From: Phormidesmis priestleyi BC1401
GTDB lineage: Bacteria; Cyanobacteriota; Cyanobacteriia; Leptolyngbyales; Leptolyngbyaceae
Length of the DNA stretch: 46,736 bases
Assembly: GCF_001650195.1 (NCBI RefSeq)
Contig: NZ_LXYR01000042.1
Location: 1 to 46,736, forward strand
Direction of reading: 5' to 3'
Made by a program: the position numbers and the translations under genes. Below the pieces are notes generated by a model. That model searched no databases. It had not been told where the DNA came from and saw only the letters and a program-made list of their open reading frames with translations. Numbering within the stretch: position 1 is the first letter of the stretch; each line of letters starts with the position of its first letter. This document shows, in pieces, positions 15,971 through 24,100 of the stretch.

Positions 15971-16519
15971 ATGAACGCTAAACCCACTAAACAAGACATC
16001 CAAGCCGCAACCGGAAAGATGATGTCTGACATTCTTGCTCCTGACTTGACGATTATGTTTTGTGGCATCAATCCGAGTCTCTATAGCGTGGCAGTCGGAC
16101 ACCATTTTGCACGTCCTGGCAATCGCTTTTGGAAGGCACTTCACTTCGCAGGATTTACAGACCGATTGCTCAAACCTTTTGAAGATCGAGAGCTTTTGCA
16201 GTATGGCTACGGAATTACAAATATCGCCGATCGAGCCACCGCACGAGCCGACCAGCTCACCTCCGAAGAACTGATCGCAGGTCATCAACAACTCGCCGTA
16301 AAAGTAGAGCATTACCGTCCAAAAGTCCTTGCCGTGCTAGGAATTAGCGCTTATCGCACCGCATTTGCTCGAACCAAAGCCACGATCGGACGACAGTCTG
16401 AGTGCATTCACGACACGATCGTTTGGGTGTTGCCCAATCCTAGTGGCTTAAATGCTCACTATCAGTTGGCTGATTTGACCCGATCGTACCAGGAGCTTTT
16501 AATCGCAGTAAAAGTCTGA
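15971..16519 (+). CDS. mug: G:T/U mismatch-specific DNA glycosylase
   Basis: A base-excision repair enzyme that removes uracil, thymine or exocyclic-adduct bases mispaired with guanine. The 182 residues match the Mug plan throughout: FCGINPSLYSVAVGHHFARP (catalytic Asn34), GNRFWKALHFAGFTDRLLKP, YGITNIADRATARADQL, VLGISAYRTAF and the C-terminal WVLPNPSGLNAHYQL. The length fits the family. It starts 12 bases after the ycf46 stop. A cytosine methyltransferase gene 8 kb away would generate G:T mismatches by 5-methylcytosine deamination, a possible substrate, although any functional link is speculative. Confidence 0.93.
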   Translation: MNAKPTKQDIQAATGKMMSDILAPDLTIMFCGINPSLYSVAVGHHFARPGNRFWKALHFAGFTDRLLKPFEDRELLQYGYGITNIADRATARADQLTSEELIAGHQQLAVKVEHYRPKVLAVLGISAYRTAFARTKATIGRQSECIHDTIVWVLPNPSGLNAHYQLADLTRSYQELLIAVKV

Positions 16520-16559
16520 TTTAGCATTTACGATCGCCCGTTTGCGAAGCAAGTTCCCC

Positions 16560-17087
16560 TTTGGATAATCGCTCTCCCAGTCAACCATACCTGCAACATT
16601 CAGCGATCGCACATCTTCGCCTTATAGCCCTAAGCGATCAGCAACCTACGTTCCAAATGATCCTGTGACCTGAACCGTTGGAGTTTCAGAACCTAAGCTC
16701 CCACCCGACGAGATACTGACTAAAGAGGCAAGCACCATCGATGGGTTTTCGCGGGTATCAATCCGTCATCCCCGCGAATGAATGTTATTGACGGTCAAAC
16801 TAATTTCGCCAGGGTTTCCGAGAATACGAATGACCAGCCCGATTAATGAACCCGATAGCGGCATCACAATCAATAGACTGATGCCCTGAAACGATCTCAG
16901 AAAATGGGTCAACAGTTCTAAGGCATTCCAGTACAAGCCAGCGAAAAATCGACTCCCAATCCTAATGATTGCCCAGCAAGCCATCCAACGAGAGAAAGTG
17001 AAAGGATTTCTAGCTGATAAACGAGAGACCCAACAAATTGGCAAGCTTTGTCGATCGAAACGATGCCTTTTTGGAGCCACTATTCAT
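16560..17087 (-). pseudogene. Decayed voltage-gated (ClC) chloride channel gene
   Basis: Conceptual translation of the minus strand in several frames gives pieces of a ClC channel in the right order. From ATG at 17087: an N-terminus ending LANLLGLSFIS then stop; a frameshift into MACWAIIRIGSRFFAGLYWN, LTHFLRSFQGISLLIVMPLS, IGLVIRILGNPGEISLTVNN and IHSRG then stop at 16766; next DTRENPSMVLASLVSISSGG, SLGSETPTVQVTGSFGT with the ClC-like GGSLGxE motif, a stop, VADRLGL, a stop, then GEDVRSLNVAGM. After that the channel sequence is lost. At least one frameshift and three stops make it non-functional. It lies 88 bases downstream of the HPP gene on the same strand, so the two may once have formed an operon. 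Confidence 0.75.
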
Positions 17088-17174
17088 GATAGAAGGTGTT
17101 GCAGTCTGAGCAGAGGCTTGGATGCAGCTATCTTCCAGCGAACTTTTTGAGATAACAATCTGCTAGAGAAATTG

Positions 17175-17741
17175 CTACAGCCAATATTTTGGATACGTTC
17201 TTTCTGATGCTAAATTATTGAAGATCACAGCACTAAATACCAAGATCATCGATCCCTCCAAAGCAGGCGTGAACAGAAATTTCCAATCAGGCTTCGTCAT
17301 CATCACAACTAGAGCAACCGCTCCTGACGGCGGATGTAATGTTCCGGTGATCTGCATGATGGCGATCGCACTCGAAACCGCAAAACCCATTGCCCAGGGC
17401 GAAGACCCCAGAAATTGTAGAACTATCAGGCTGAGCAAAGCGGCTAGGAAATTTCCCCCAACTACATTGCGGGGTTGAGCTAACGGACTGTCAGGCACAC
17501 CAAAGATCAAAACGCTGGTTGCACCAAACGGAGCCATCAGCAACGGAGAATCTGTTTTGATTGCCAGATAAGAGGTTGCAGTAATCGCCAAAAAACTCCC
17601 AAACCAACTCCAAAAAACGTGCCGATGATGAGGTCTGTCGATTGGGCAGGCTAATGGGCAAGATTGCCATCGACCCAGGACTTTGAACCAATAACTTTCC
17701 CATTTCAACCAAGCATTTCTGAGATTTATAGCCATCGCCAC
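17175..17741 (-). CDS. HPP family integral membrane protein
   Basis: A small membrane protein (188 residues) with four to five hydrophobic segments and the HPP signature: APFGATSVLIFGVPDSPLAQ, PRNVVGGNFLAALL, and TGTLHPPSGAVALVVMM, which gives the family its name. Some HPP proteins take part in nitrite transport into plastids; here the substrate is not known. It lies upstream of the decayed chloride channel on the same strand, which suggests anion transport, but this is weak. A 12-base inverted repeat directly precedes the start codon (17750-17792). An internal ATG at codon 3 is an alternative start. Confidence 0.85.
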   Translation of the reverse strand: MAMAINLRNAWLKWESYWFKVLGRWQSCPLACPIDRPHHRHVFWSWFGSFLAITATSYLAIKTDSPLLMAPFGATSVLIFGVPDSPLAQPRNVVGGNFLAALLSLIVLQFLGSSPWAMGFAVSSAIAIMQITGTLHPPSGAVALVVMMTKPDWKFLFTPALEGSMILVFSAVIFNNLASERTYPKYWL

Positions 17742-17749
17742 TTTGCTTA

Positions 17750-17792
17750 GGACATTTTTGGTAGTGTACTTCGCGTGCTGCCAAAAATGTCC
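17750..17792. promoter_or_regulatory. 12-base inverted repeat upstream of HPP gene
   Basis: GGACATTTTTGG (17750-17761) and CCAAAAATGTCC (17781-17792) are perfect complements separated by 19 bases and begin 9 bases upstream of the HPP start codon. It could be an operator, a 5' hairpin covering the ribosome site, or the trace of a small inserted repeat. Confidence 0.5.
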
Positions 17793-18422
17793 CTGTCCTA
17801 ACCTATGTGGCGGTAGCTATATCATGAAACCGCACTTCTAGAGTCGCCTCGTTCAGACGTTGCTAAAGTTACAGTGTCATAACATTTCTCAAAAGAATCT
17901 AAATAAGGTATTGAAATATACAACTTTTATTGCATTCAACGGGTTTCTCAGCAAAAATTGATGAAAATTTCAGACTTCAATCTCAGAAAAGAAACGGTCA
18001 AACCGCTTCAGTCAGAGTCATTCAATCGTGGACGTATAGTTGATACAGTGATGCCTTGCGGGTCTCTCAAAGCGATCCTTCATCCAACACCGACTCGAAG
18101 CACATCAGGCTAACTTCTTTTTAGAGAGGAACTTTCCGCATATCGTGCCAAGACGGGTGGATCGGCAGAAACTTTCCACCTATCTATTAAAGGTGCGGAG
18201 AATTCACAGGTATCATCAGTACAGGTCATACTGCCGGATGCGCGATCGCTCCACCCTTTCCCAAGCAATCGATCGCTCCTTCCAAAAAATTCAGCATTCC
18301 AAAAAACCAAGAACTCTTGTAAAATACATCGCAGTGATGAAGTTGTGCCCCGAAGCCTGATGTGACGATCAGACTCCGAGGACTTCCATCCCTAGTTAGT
18401 ACCGATAACTCAGGAGGCGTTC
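17793..18422. other. Gene-poor region
   Basis: About 630 bases without a supported gene. Overlapping short frames at 18110-18310 (minus) and 18145-18360 (plus) have no recognisable content. A strong AGGAGG at 18411-18416 ends the region and belongs to the small frame at 18423. Confidence 0.4.
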
Positions 18423-18542
18423 ATGATTGTACACCGTCGGTTTTGCGATGGGATCTTGAAAGGCTGGAATCAAGATCCTGCAACCAGGTTTCACCCCTAC
18501 CGAATATCTGAGAAATCAATGTTTTTGTCCTCTTTGAATTAA
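18423..18542 (+). CDS. Possible small protein, 39 residues
   Basis: A short frame starting MIVHRRFCDGILKGWNQDP and ending SMFLSSLN. Its main support is a consensus AGGAGG ribosome site 6 bases before the ATG, the best seen in this part of the window. It contains basic and aromatic residues and no hydrophobic segment. It ends 18 bases before the next hypothetical gene (18561), so the two may be one transcript. No family was recognised. It could also be the surviving 5' end of a decayed gene. Confidence 0.35.
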   Translation: MIVHRRFCDGILKGWNQDPATRFHPYRISEKSMFLSSLN

Positions 18543-18560
18543 TCGAGAGGACAAAATACT

Positions 18561-18932
18561 ATGGGAGTTAGGACGATCGTGCCTAGCTCGATTTCGTTCA
18601 CCGTTGAGTTGCGTTGCTCAACGGAAAGACGTTATCGAGTCAGCATTACTTTGGATTTACAAGAGCGTTACATATTCATGTCGTCTGGTGTTATTCCAAA
18701 CATTAGCGATTCTATTGAAGACTTTGTTTCACAACTGAGCGAGATTGCGTCCAATCAACTGGCATTGCTCAAATGGGATGGCACGAGTGATTTGACAACT
18801 GAATATCAAATCGTCCGAGTGTTGCCGGGATATCAAATTGAGCGTTCTTTAGCGAAGTTCAATATTGTCCTGGGCAATGGTTCACTCATTCAAGTGGAGG
18901 AATTGCACGACAAAACCACCATTCAACTGTAG
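18561..18932 (+). CDS. Hypothetical protein, 123 residues
   Basis: No family was recognised. The protein begins with a beta-rich stretch (SISFTVELRCSTERRYRVSI), continues with a helical part (SDSIEDFVSQLSEIASNQLA) and ends with another beta-rich part (YQIVRVLPGYQIERSLAKFN, IVLGNGSLIQVEEL). No signal peptide or membrane segment is visible, so it is probably cytosolic. The stop codon TAG is the first three bases of a repeat copy starting TAGACCTCCTGCA, so the original C-terminus may have been changed by repeat insertion. It follows the possible 39-residue frame by 18 bases. Confidence 0.55.
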   Translation: MGVRTIVPSSISFTVELRCSTERRYRVSITLDLQERYIFMSSGVIPNISDSIEDFVSQLSEIASNQLALLKWDGTSDLTTEYQIVRVLPGYQIERSLAKFNIVLGNGSLIQVEELHDKTTIQL

Positions 18933-19080
18933 ACCTCCTGCATAAATCTGGACAGCCCTCCTCACGAAGTGGGGCAAGCCCTCGCCAGCCCATCTCCTCA
19001 AGGAGAATAGAGCCAGAACCTCTTGTTCCCTCTCCTTGGGGAGAGGGCTAGGGTGAGGGCGAAGGATTCGTGCAGGAGGT
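18933..19080. repeat. Dispersed repeat with ACCTCCTGCA terminal inverted repeats
   Basis: The copy begins ACCTCCTGCA (18933-18942) and ends TGCAGGAGGT (19071-19080), a perfect 10-base terminal inverted repeat. Between them is the CCCTCACCCTAGCCCTCTCC core in reverse orientation. The preceding TAG is shared by four other left ends (29261, 30458 in reverse, 41555, 41984). Confidence 0.85.
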
Positions 19081-19235
19081 TTTGTAAAAAGGCTGGGAGT
19101 CGCTGATGACCTCTTTTAAGAAATGCGGCTCCCTGATTGCAGTTTGGCAAACGTGAGTGACACCCGCCTGTAATCGTCGTGGATGAACAACCCAATTGAA
19201 TGCAGTGCATTGCCATTGGTGCAAGACTTTAACTT

Positions 19236-19424
19236 TAATAGAAGCAGCAAAGCCTTGAGCAATCCTAACTTCCACTTAAACGCAAGTCACGATCGCTCGA
19301 ACGGAAGTCACAACTGCTTCAGCAAAAGTAACTTCCGCTTGAATAAAAGCAACTTCTGCTTGAATGGAAGTCACGATCGCTTCAGCAAAACTAACTTCGG
19401 CTTGAATGGAAGTCACGATCGCTT
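19236..19424. repeat. Nine tandem 21-bp repeats
   Basis: Nine consecutive units of exactly 21 bases, for example GAATGGAAGTCACGATCGCTT alternating with CAGCAAAACTAACTTCGGCTT-type units. Because 21 is a multiple of three, both strands read as heptads: plus strand NGSHDRF/SKTNFGL, minus strand AIVTSIQ/AEVSFAE. The minus frame looks like a repetitive helical or beta segment but has a stop after the sixth heptad and no start, so it may be the relic of a heptad-repeat protein gene. Confidence 0.8.
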
Positions 19425-19505
19425 TAAGGTTAGCAACCGTACTTTATCTCACATCTTGCACCTACCACAATCAGCCGATTTTAGTCGTGTCGTTCATGGC
19501 TCAAA

Positions 19506-19635
19506 CCCGCCCCGGACTGGAAGTCCGGGGCGTAACAGAACAAAGTCCACTCAGGGGGACTGGGAGAGAGCTTGAGGCATTCAGTCCGTTTTGACGGACT
19601 TCGCACCATTAGCCCCGACTTTAGTCCGGGGCGGG
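19506..19635. repeat. Cluster of GC-rich hairpins
   Basis: Three hairpin-forming words follow one another: CCCCGGACTGGAAGTCCGGGG, AGTCCGTTTTGACGGACT (19583-19600) and CCCCGACTTTAGTCCGGGG. This is a type of palindromic intergenic repeat common in filamentous cyanobacteria. No gene was seen between 19080 and 19743. Confidence 0.65.
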
Positions 19636-19742
19636 ACGCGATCGCAGCAAAAAAACTGGTGCAAGATCTCAGTAATCCTAGACTGTACAATTCCCGGAGT
19701 TATTTAATCTACGATCCTTAGCGAAAATCAGGACTCGATCGC

Positions 19743-21986
19743 TCAGTCCTTAAGCTTTAAAGCCCTCCCCTCAACGGTTGAAGCTGATTTAACTCCTAAC
19801 AAACGATTGATCGTCGGCACTACATCAATATTGCGAACCTGCTTAAACGTTCTGCGATCGATGTCGGGACCCGCCGCAAAAAAGATTGCACTCATGTTTG
19901 GTTTCTGTGGGTCATAGCCATGAGCACCATAAAAATTGGGAACCGAAAACACGGCGCTGACTGCGGCATCGTCACCAACACGGGGCACGACAGGAGTTTG
20001 AGTACCATCGAAGTTGTAACCCTCTTTCATCGTTGCAAAAACATCTCCACTGTCTTGACCGATGAATTCATTCGTGCCCAAACCAAACTTTGGGTCATTG
20101 AGATCGCCCGATCGTGGGCGAGCATAAATCTTGTCAAAAATTCGCTTGCCCTCGCGCTTTGTGTAGGTTGAATTGGGATCTTCTAATTCCTTTAGCGCCT
20201 CGATCACTTGCTGCTGCAACGTTACATATTCGCTTCGACTCACCGTGCCATCGGGTTCGCGTCCTTGCAGATTGATATAGACATTGACCGCAGGACCCGA
20301 TGTGATCGCTCTAACTTTTGTAGGATCGAATCCTTTGCTCGTCAGAAAAGCATTTAAGTTGACCGCAGTGTGGAAAGGAGAGAAGCCGTGGTCAGACACC
20401 ACCATCACGTTGCGGCGAGGAATTCCACCGCGAGTTGTTCCGACTGCATCAATCACTTGTTGAACCGCACGATTGGCAACTTTATAAGCAGTTTGGACAT
20501 AGGTTTGATAACGGGCGATTTTTGCAGCATCTTGCCCAGAGCCGATCGTGTTTGCGTCAGTCGGATTGGTCGCTTGACGAGAATCAACCGTGAGAAACTG
20601 ATGTTCTGATCCGTCAGGCTGCTCAATGTAGAGCATTACGAGATCAGCATCAGGATTTTTAGCGATCGCTCTCAGCGCCACACGGGTCTGATAATCGACA
20701 AAGGTGCGAACTTGATCTTCATAGATATCTTCTAATTCGATATCTGGGAAGTCAGTCAGACCCGGACTCAGCCGCTCTGTGATCCGAAAATCGGCTTGCG
20801 GTGCCCAAAAGCCAACATTTTGATTAATATCGTCTACATCGGCTAACACTGCTGGGTTGCGAGGAATTGAATTCGCAGAGTATCGTACCAAACGAACGGT
20901 GGATAAATCGGGTGCTAAATTGCTGACATAGAACGCAGTTCCGGCTTTATTAGAACTGCCTTCTAGATAGAACAAGCTCGACTGTTTGCGCTTGGCTTTG
21001 ACAAATGCTGAACCTGTCGAGGGCAAACTTCCGCCCGATCGCATCCCGCTTTTCGCATCAAAAAAGACCAGCGTATCGTAATTGATTTGGCGATCGTTAC
21101 TCGTGTCGATTGCCGCAACCTGCAGGTCATAACTCACGCCGCCAACGGTAAATTGCTCCAGCGCGCTCGTTTTTTGCAGCACTGGACTATAGGATATTCG
21201 ACCTGCGGCGGTTAGTTGCTCGGTGGTCTGAGTCGGGGCAGCAGTGAAGTCTCCGGCACTGAGGCTAAACCCCTTGGCTGATAGCCCCGCAAATCCGCCG
21301 AACGGCACCGTGTAATCGACCGTTCGCACTTTGGCAGATTGGACGATCGGGCTACCCACGGCATTGGAGAGTCTAATGTCTGCGCCATCGGCTCCAGGAA
21401 AGGTAGCAGCAACCACTTTTTTTCCGTTTTGTCTGAGCTTAATCCAAATCGGTTCAGCCGTTGGGTTAGCACTTTCGGTCACGCCATTTGCGTTTATTGA
21501 ATAGCCTCCGATCGGAGCCGCAAACCCGCTCACGTTCTGCCTAAACAGACTAGCAACTAGGTGAAAAGTATTGGAAATGGCATCATGTCGGGCAGGCGTA
21601 GATCCAGAATTAAGGGTGGTGTGACAGGCAGCCGTCAACGATGGATTGCAGGTTATATTGCGCTGTGCAGAAACGCCTCGGCTTTGCAGCAGTCCTAGCC
21701 CTGTGCGACGATTGAGAACTCCATTTGCTAAATATTCGTCAATGATGCGAGGCGTTGCGCCATCGAGTGAAATTAACACAACCTGCGATCGTGTAGTAAC
21801 ACTGTGAGCGATCGTGGAGTGAATCATAGTGACCAACAAAAAAGTCACCAACGCAAATGCGAACAAACGTCTAAATAGACTGCGACTAAAAACACTGGCA
21901 ACGCGATGAAAAACCGTAGAAGGATATCGGAAGACGCGCTGAAGAATTGGAGAGAAACTAAACTCTCTCCATTTGTGAGTGTTCAT
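19743..21986 (-). CDS. Membrane-anchored type I phosphodiesterase / alkaline-phosphatase superfamily protein
   Basis: A metal-dependent phospho-ester hydrolase of the nucleotide pyrophosphatase/phosphodiesterase type. Numbered from the longest frame (start 22034), residues 57-77 are a membrane anchor or uncleaved signal; Asp91 in VVLISLDGATPR is a metal ligand; Thr134 in CNPSLTAACHTTLNSGS is the likely nucleophile; YIEQPDGSEHQF and VMVVSDHGFSPFH supply further metal ligands. A beta-rich insertion of about 200 residues (230-430) separates the first two motifs. It should act outside the cytoplasmic membrane, and the substrate is unknown. ATG at 21986 (MNTHKWREF) is preferred because the 16 residues before it are not membrane- or domain-like. 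It is transcribed alone. Confidence 0.85.
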   Translation of the reverse strand: MNTHKWREFSFSPILQRVFRYPSTVFHRVASVFSRSLFRRLFAFALVTFLLVTMIHSTIAHSVTTRSQVVLISLDGATPRIIDEYLANGVLNRRTGLGLLQSRGVSAQRNITCNPSLTAACHTTLNSGSTPARHDAISNTFHLVASLFRQNVSGFAAPIGGYSINANGVTESANPTAEPIWIKLRQNGKKVVAATFPGADGADIRLSNAVGSPIVQSAKVRTVDYTVPFGGFAGLSAKGFSLSAGDFTAAPTQTTEQLTAAGRISYSPVLQKTSALEQFTVGGVSYDLQVAAIDTSNDRQINYDTLVFFDAKSGMRSGGSLPSTGSAFVKAKRKQSSLFYLEGSSNKAGTAFYVSNLAPDLSTVRLVRYSANSIPRNPAVLADVDDINQNVGFWAPQADFRITERLSPGLTDFPDIELEDIYEDQVRTFVDYQTRVALRAIAKNPDADLVMLYIEQPDGSEHQFLTVDSRQATNPTDANTIGSGQDAAKIARYQTYVQTAYKVANRAVQQVIDAVGTTRGGIPRRNVMVVSDHGFSPFHTAVNLNAFLTSKGFDPTKVRAITSGPAVNVYINLQGREPDGTVSRSEYVTLQQQVIEALKELEDPNSTYTKREGKRIFDKIYARPRSGDLNDPKFGLGTNEFIGQDSGDVFATMKEGYNFDGTQTPVVPRVGDDAAVSAVFSVPNFYGAHGYDPQKPNMSAIFFAAGPDIDRRTFKQVRNIDVVPTINRLLGVKSASTVEGRALKLKD

Positions 21987-22328
21987 TGAGGTAGAATCTC
22001 TGAATGGTTGAGTCGATGTACAGTCTACCGCCACGATATTAAGCGCAGACTATTGTTCGATTAACGGCACATCTCAAATCGTGACAGACGAGTTTCTATA
22101 ACCTGTCCTAGATGCACTCTAAAAGCACCTCTATCGATCGGTAGATCCTTCTGCTTGTGAGACATCTCTTAAAGTGGAGCGACTTAATCAAACTGATTCA
22201 ACCTCTGATAGAGAAGAAGCTGGAACGATCGCATTAGATTTGAAGAACAAGTTTTTGTAACTTTTTCTTACTTCAGCTTGATTTTTATTCTTCTATTTCG
22301 TTCTTTTTGAACTTTGGAGCGTAAGGCT
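21987..22328. other. Divergent intergenic region
   Basis: About 340 bases between the phosphodiesterase and the fibrillin-like gene, presumably holding both promoters. The only clear element is GGAG 10 bases before the ATG at 22329. No repeat or small gene was seen. Confidence 0.35.
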
Positions 22329-23063
22329 ATGGCTAGCGTTGTTTTAGATTCTAGTAAACTCAGTAGCTGGAAGACAGGAGACCTTAAAAGCGAAGTTTTA
22401 GCCCTGACAAAAGACCGAGATACTGACTCGCTCAAAGACAAAGTATTGTTTCATAAGAACGAGTTAACGCCTTACTTTGATGAGCTAAGTCGGCGCAATC
22501 CTTACCCTGTCGTTGAAGACCAGATTGCAGTAGTATTGGGCGTGTGGTCGCCTGTCTGGTCAACGATTCCCTTTCACGACAGTCTGCCGGGACGCATCCA
22601 CGATCAGTCTTATCAAATCTTTGGTAACAGAGGCTATTACGGAAACATTGCCCGCTATGCACCCGGAAACCGGTCGAATCTTTTGCAGAAGTTCTCATCG
22701 CTTCTGATCGCTTATGACTTTATGGTGCTGCAAACCTTTGCCGTTCGAGATGGTCAATGGTGTATTCAAAATGTCGGCATTGAGCAGGCATTTAGACGAC
22801 GGAGTAGTGCACTGACGATCGACAAAGCAGAAAACTGGTTTACAACGGTTGTAGATACACGACTTGATGCTAAAAAAGCGGACTTGCCCCAAGAGTTAAA
22901 GCTGCAAAATCTAGATCGAAACACCGTCAAAAAGTTTGAGAAAACTTACCTGGCATCGCCTAAATTTGAGCATCTTTACGTGGACGAAGACTTCCGTTTG
23001 GTGAAGACGCAGCGAGAAGAAAAGCAAAGACCGTCTTACACGATCGCGGTTCGTAGACGATGA
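22329..23063 (+). CDS. PAP/fibrillin-like protein (tentative)
   Basis: A soluble protein of 244 residues. The segment VLGVWSPVWSTIPFHDSLPG, followed by RIHDQSYQIFGNRGYYGNIA, resembles the lipocalin-like opening of plastid-lipid-associated (fibrillin) proteins, which bind lipids at thylakoids and lipid droplets. The rest (KAENWFTTVVDTRLD, FEKTYLASPKFEHLYVDEDF) is consistent but not decisive. There is no signal peptide. ATG at 22329 has a GGAG 10 bases before it; the in-frame TTG at 22314 is rejected. The gene stands alone and ends at a strong terminator. It may instead be a separate cyanobacterial family of unknown function. Confidence 0.5.
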   Translation: MASVVLDSSKLSSWKTGDLKSEVLALTKDRDTDSLKDKVLFHKNELTPYFDELSRRNPYPVVEDQIAVVLGVWSPVWSTIPFHDSLPGRIHDQSYQIFGNRGYYGNIARYAPGNRSNLLQKFSSLLIAYDFMVLQTFAVRDGQWCIQNVGIEQAFRRRSSALTIDKAENWFTTVVDTRLDAKKADLPQELKLQNLDRNTVKKFEKTYLASPKFEHLYVDEDFRLVKTQREEKQRPSYTIAVRRR

Positions 23064-23076
23064 TTTAACTAAGCTG

Positions 23077-23110
23077 TAAGGACGCTGCACCTAACGTCCT
23101 TATCGTTTTT
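23077..23110 (+). terminator. Rho-independent terminator
   Basis: TAAGGACG and CGTCCTTA form a perfect 8-base stem with a 10-base loop, followed by TCGTTTTT. It lies 14 bases after the stop of the fibrillin-like gene. Confidence 0.9.
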
Positions 23111-23113
23111 GAC

Positions 23114-24088
23114 TCAGTTCTCGCGCTTGATCGCACTCTCGTGCCATTCTTTCAGCAAGAAATTAGATAACCAAGTTAGACACGCGAAGATTAACACACC
23201 TGTTAACGTAATCATGAACAGGGCAGCAAACATTCGAGGAATTTGTAGATTATAGCCTGCCATCAAAATTTGGTACGCTAACCCTGACTGAGAGCCTCCA
23301 GTGCCAGCCACAAACTCTGCAACGACTGCCCCGATTAGCGCTAACCCGCCGCTAATTTTCAAGCCACCTAAGAAATAGGGCATTGCACTCGGCAACCGCA
23401 GATAAATTAAGGTTTGCCAACGGGAAGCCCGATACAAGTGGAATAGGTTGATCAAATTATGGTCAACGCTGTTTAGACCTAGCGTGGTATTCGAGACGAT
23501 CGGGAAAAACGCCACAATCCACGCACACACAATTAACGCTAGAAACGTATCATTCTTTAACCACATGATGATCAGCGGCGCGATCGCCACGATCGGAGTC
23601 GTCTGCAAAATCACCGCATAAGGAAAGAAGCTGCGTTCAATCCATTTGCTTTGAGTAAACAGAACTGAAATTAACAGCCCTGAGATGGCGGCGGTAATGA
23701 ATGCAATTAACGTCACTTTCAAGGTGACTAACAGGGACGGAAACAGTTCGCCCCATGAACTGATCAATGTTTGAAAGACTAGGATCGGTCCCGGCAGCAG
23801 GTAAGGCGGCATATTTGTCACATGGACAAAAATTTCCCATGCCGCGATCGCCAACACTCCCACCGCTCCCGGAGCTAAGATGTCGGGTGAGAGAACCCGT
23901 CTGATTAAAGAAGGTCGAAATTTTGGCGGAGAAATCGTGCGCGATCGAGTTCTGCTCCCAGTCGAGCGACTCACTTTGCCCGATAGATTGCTAAAAAGAT
24001 TGATAGACGCGGGAGGGTTGATTCGACCCATTCGCAAAAGGTTTTGTAGCTCTACGATCAAGACCGCCAATTGTCGCCAAAACATCAT
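23114..24088 (-). CDS. ABC transporter permease (SsuC/TauC type)
   Basis: The inner-membrane channel subunit of a nitrate/sulfonate/taurine-type importer. At 324 residues it has an N-terminal extension of about 60 basic/Ser-rich residues, then six hydrophobic segments with the binding-protein-dependent permease pattern, including LYRASRWQTLIYLRLPSAMP, the EAA-loop region that docks to the ATPase, and GLALIGAVVAEFVAGTGGSQ. It is the last gene of a run on the minus strand, 12 bases after the ATPase gene, and AAGGAA precedes its ATG. Adjacent urate-pathway genes suggest a purine-like or related nitrogen substrate, but this family also carries sulfonates, pyrimidine precursors and others. Confidence 0.9.
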   Translation of the reverse strand: MMFWRQLAVLIVELQNLLRMGRINPPASINLFSNLSGKVSRSTGSRTRSRTISPPKFRPSLIRRVLSPDILAPGAVGVLAIAAWEIFVHVTNMPPYLLPGPILVFQTLISSWGELFPSLLVTLKVTLIAFITAAISGLLISVLFTQSKWIERSFFPYAVILQTTPIVAIAPLIIMWLKNDTFLALIVCAWIVAFFPIVSNTTLGLNSVDHNLINLFHLYRASRWQTLIYLRLPSAMPYFLGGLKISGGLALIGAVVAEFVAGTGGSQSGLAYQILMAGYNLQIPRMFAALFMITLTGVLIFACLTWLSNFLLKEWHESAIKREN

Positions 24089-24100
24089 GATTCAGTTCCT

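Noticed and set aside
15971-16519. Direct functional link between Mug and the methyltransferase
   Set aside because: The genes are about 8 kb apart, Mug has native CGATCG content and forms a pair with ycf46; only a general repair relationship can be argued.
18110-18360. Overlapping short frames on both strands
   Set aside because: Neither has a ribosome site or recognisable sequence; left as gene-poor DNA.
19236-19424. Possible CRISPR array
   Set aside because: Units are contiguous 21-mers with no unique spacers, so it is a simple tandem repeat.
19183-19575. 130-codon plus-strand frame through the 21-bp repeats
   Set aside because: Composition is Asn/Ser/His-rich only because of the repeats, there is no ribosome site, and the tail runs through GC-rich hairpins; treated as non-coding.
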